In this document: in pieces, positions 5,147 to 5,475 of the stretch | Layout: each line of letters starts with the position of its first letter | Numbering within the stretch: the first letter of the stretch is position 1 | Origin: Clostridium sp. | GTDB taxonomy: Bacteria > Bacillota > Clostridia > Clostridiales > Clostridiaceae | Length of the DNA stretch: 5,475 nucleotides | Assembly (NCBI GenBank): GCA_012511315.1 | Contig: JAAZGI010000206.1 | Coordinates: 1 to 5,475, forward strand | Reading direction: 5' to 3' | Notes under the pieces: model-generated | Told to the model about the DNA's origin: nothing | Seen by the model: the letters and a program-made list of their open reading frames with translations, nothing else | Database searches by the model: none | Position numbers and translations under genes: made by a program

Positions 5147-5475
5147 ATGAATTCAAATGTGGCGGGTCGGAATCTCATAGTGGCAATTATTCTATCATTA
5201 TTTACCTTTGGCATCTACACTATTTACTGGATGTATATGCTGGATTTGGAGACTGCCGAGTTATCTGGGGAAGGAGCTCTTGGCATTTTACTGATTGTTT
5301 TAAACTTCATTACCTTCGGAATTTACGGTCTGTATTGGAACTATAAAGTGGGTTCAACGCGGATGCCGAGAATCAAAGGCAAAGATGAAGGAGCCCTCTA
5401 TTTAATATTGGCAGTCTTTAGCTTAAATATGATTCCTTTGGTTTTGATGCAAGATGCTATAAACGATAAAGTTAG
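5147..5475 (+). CDS. DUF4234-type small membrane protein (3' end outside window)
   Basis: The window shows 109 complete codons. The product has three hydrophobic segments, about residues 10-32, 45-66 and 83-101, with no cleavable signal peptide, so it should be an inner-membrane protein. Two copies of a repeat, LSLFTFGIYTIYWMY (16-30) and LNFITFGIYGLYWNY (52-66), share TFGIYxxYW. A third, decayed copy, LAVFSLNMIPLVLMQDAIN (88-106), has the L-M-Q-D-x-x-N ending typical of the DUF4234 family. That family ending suggests only a few codons are missing. The role of the family is not known and I assign none. The start is supported by GAGGGAG at 5135-5141, 5 bases before the ATG, and by the extended -10 promoter. 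It is separated from dnaE by the terminator at 4989-5033, so it is a new transcription unit. Confidence 0.85.
   Translation, partial: MNSNVAGRNLIVAIILSLFTFGIYTIYWMYMLDLETAELSGEGALGILLIVLNFITFGIYGLYWNYKVGSTRMPRIKGKDEGALYLILAVFSLNMIPLVLMQDAINDKV

Noticed and set aside
1..5475. Insertion sequences, CRISPR arrays, attachment sites
   Set aside because: No transposase, regularly spaced repeats, terminal inverted repeats or integrase-type sites were seen.

Overview
The window looks like a chromosomal segment from a low-to-moderate GC Bacillota, most likely of class Clostridia. The evidence is the DnaE sequence (a C-terminal FNKAHAAAYAV-type fingers region and a LYLRF...WVD tail domain of the kind I associate with clostridial DnaE), AT-rich spacers, strong purine-rich Shine-Dalgarno sites and a classic intrinsic terminator. 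I cannot place it below class level from sequence alone. All genes read on the + strand.

Layout. Bases 1-119 are a regulatory region. It has a perfect 7+7 dyad that matches the FNR-type half-site pattern TTGAT-N4-ATCAA and a tandem 11-bp AT-rich repeat that contains possible -10 boxes. It leads into a 94-codon Dabb-family (dimeric alpha/beta barrel) gene at 120-404. Bases 405-974 are a 570-base spacer with no credible protein gene. It is not empty: it contains a 47-base hairpin (526-572) held together partly by G-U pairs, two mutually exclusive helices (443-508), and a set of nested complementary segments (606-787) that could fold into one rod-like RNA domain. The last part of the spacer carries a plausible promoter for the next gene. 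Bases 975-4751 encode a complete DNA polymerase III alpha subunit, DnaE (1258 residues), with PHP, palm/fingers, clamp-binding, OB-fold and C-terminal domains. All three catalytic aspartates are visible and the PHP metal-site motifs appear intact. Bases 4752-4988 are a trailer with a possible 40-codon small ORF, followed by a strong symmetrical intrinsic terminator (4989-5033). Bases 5147-5475 are the start of a DUF4234-type small membrane protein, preceded by an extended -10 promoter; its end lies outside the window.

The three recognised genes have no obvious shared pathway. dnaE appears to be a stand-alone transcription unit with its own promoter and terminator, rather than being followed directly by pfkA/pyk as in many Clostridia. 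The part that annotation explains least is the 405-870 spacer. I regard it as a candidate structured RNA or long structured leader, unproven until conservation and covariation are tested. I found no mobile element, CRISPR array, tRNA, rRNA or recognisable riboswitch class.
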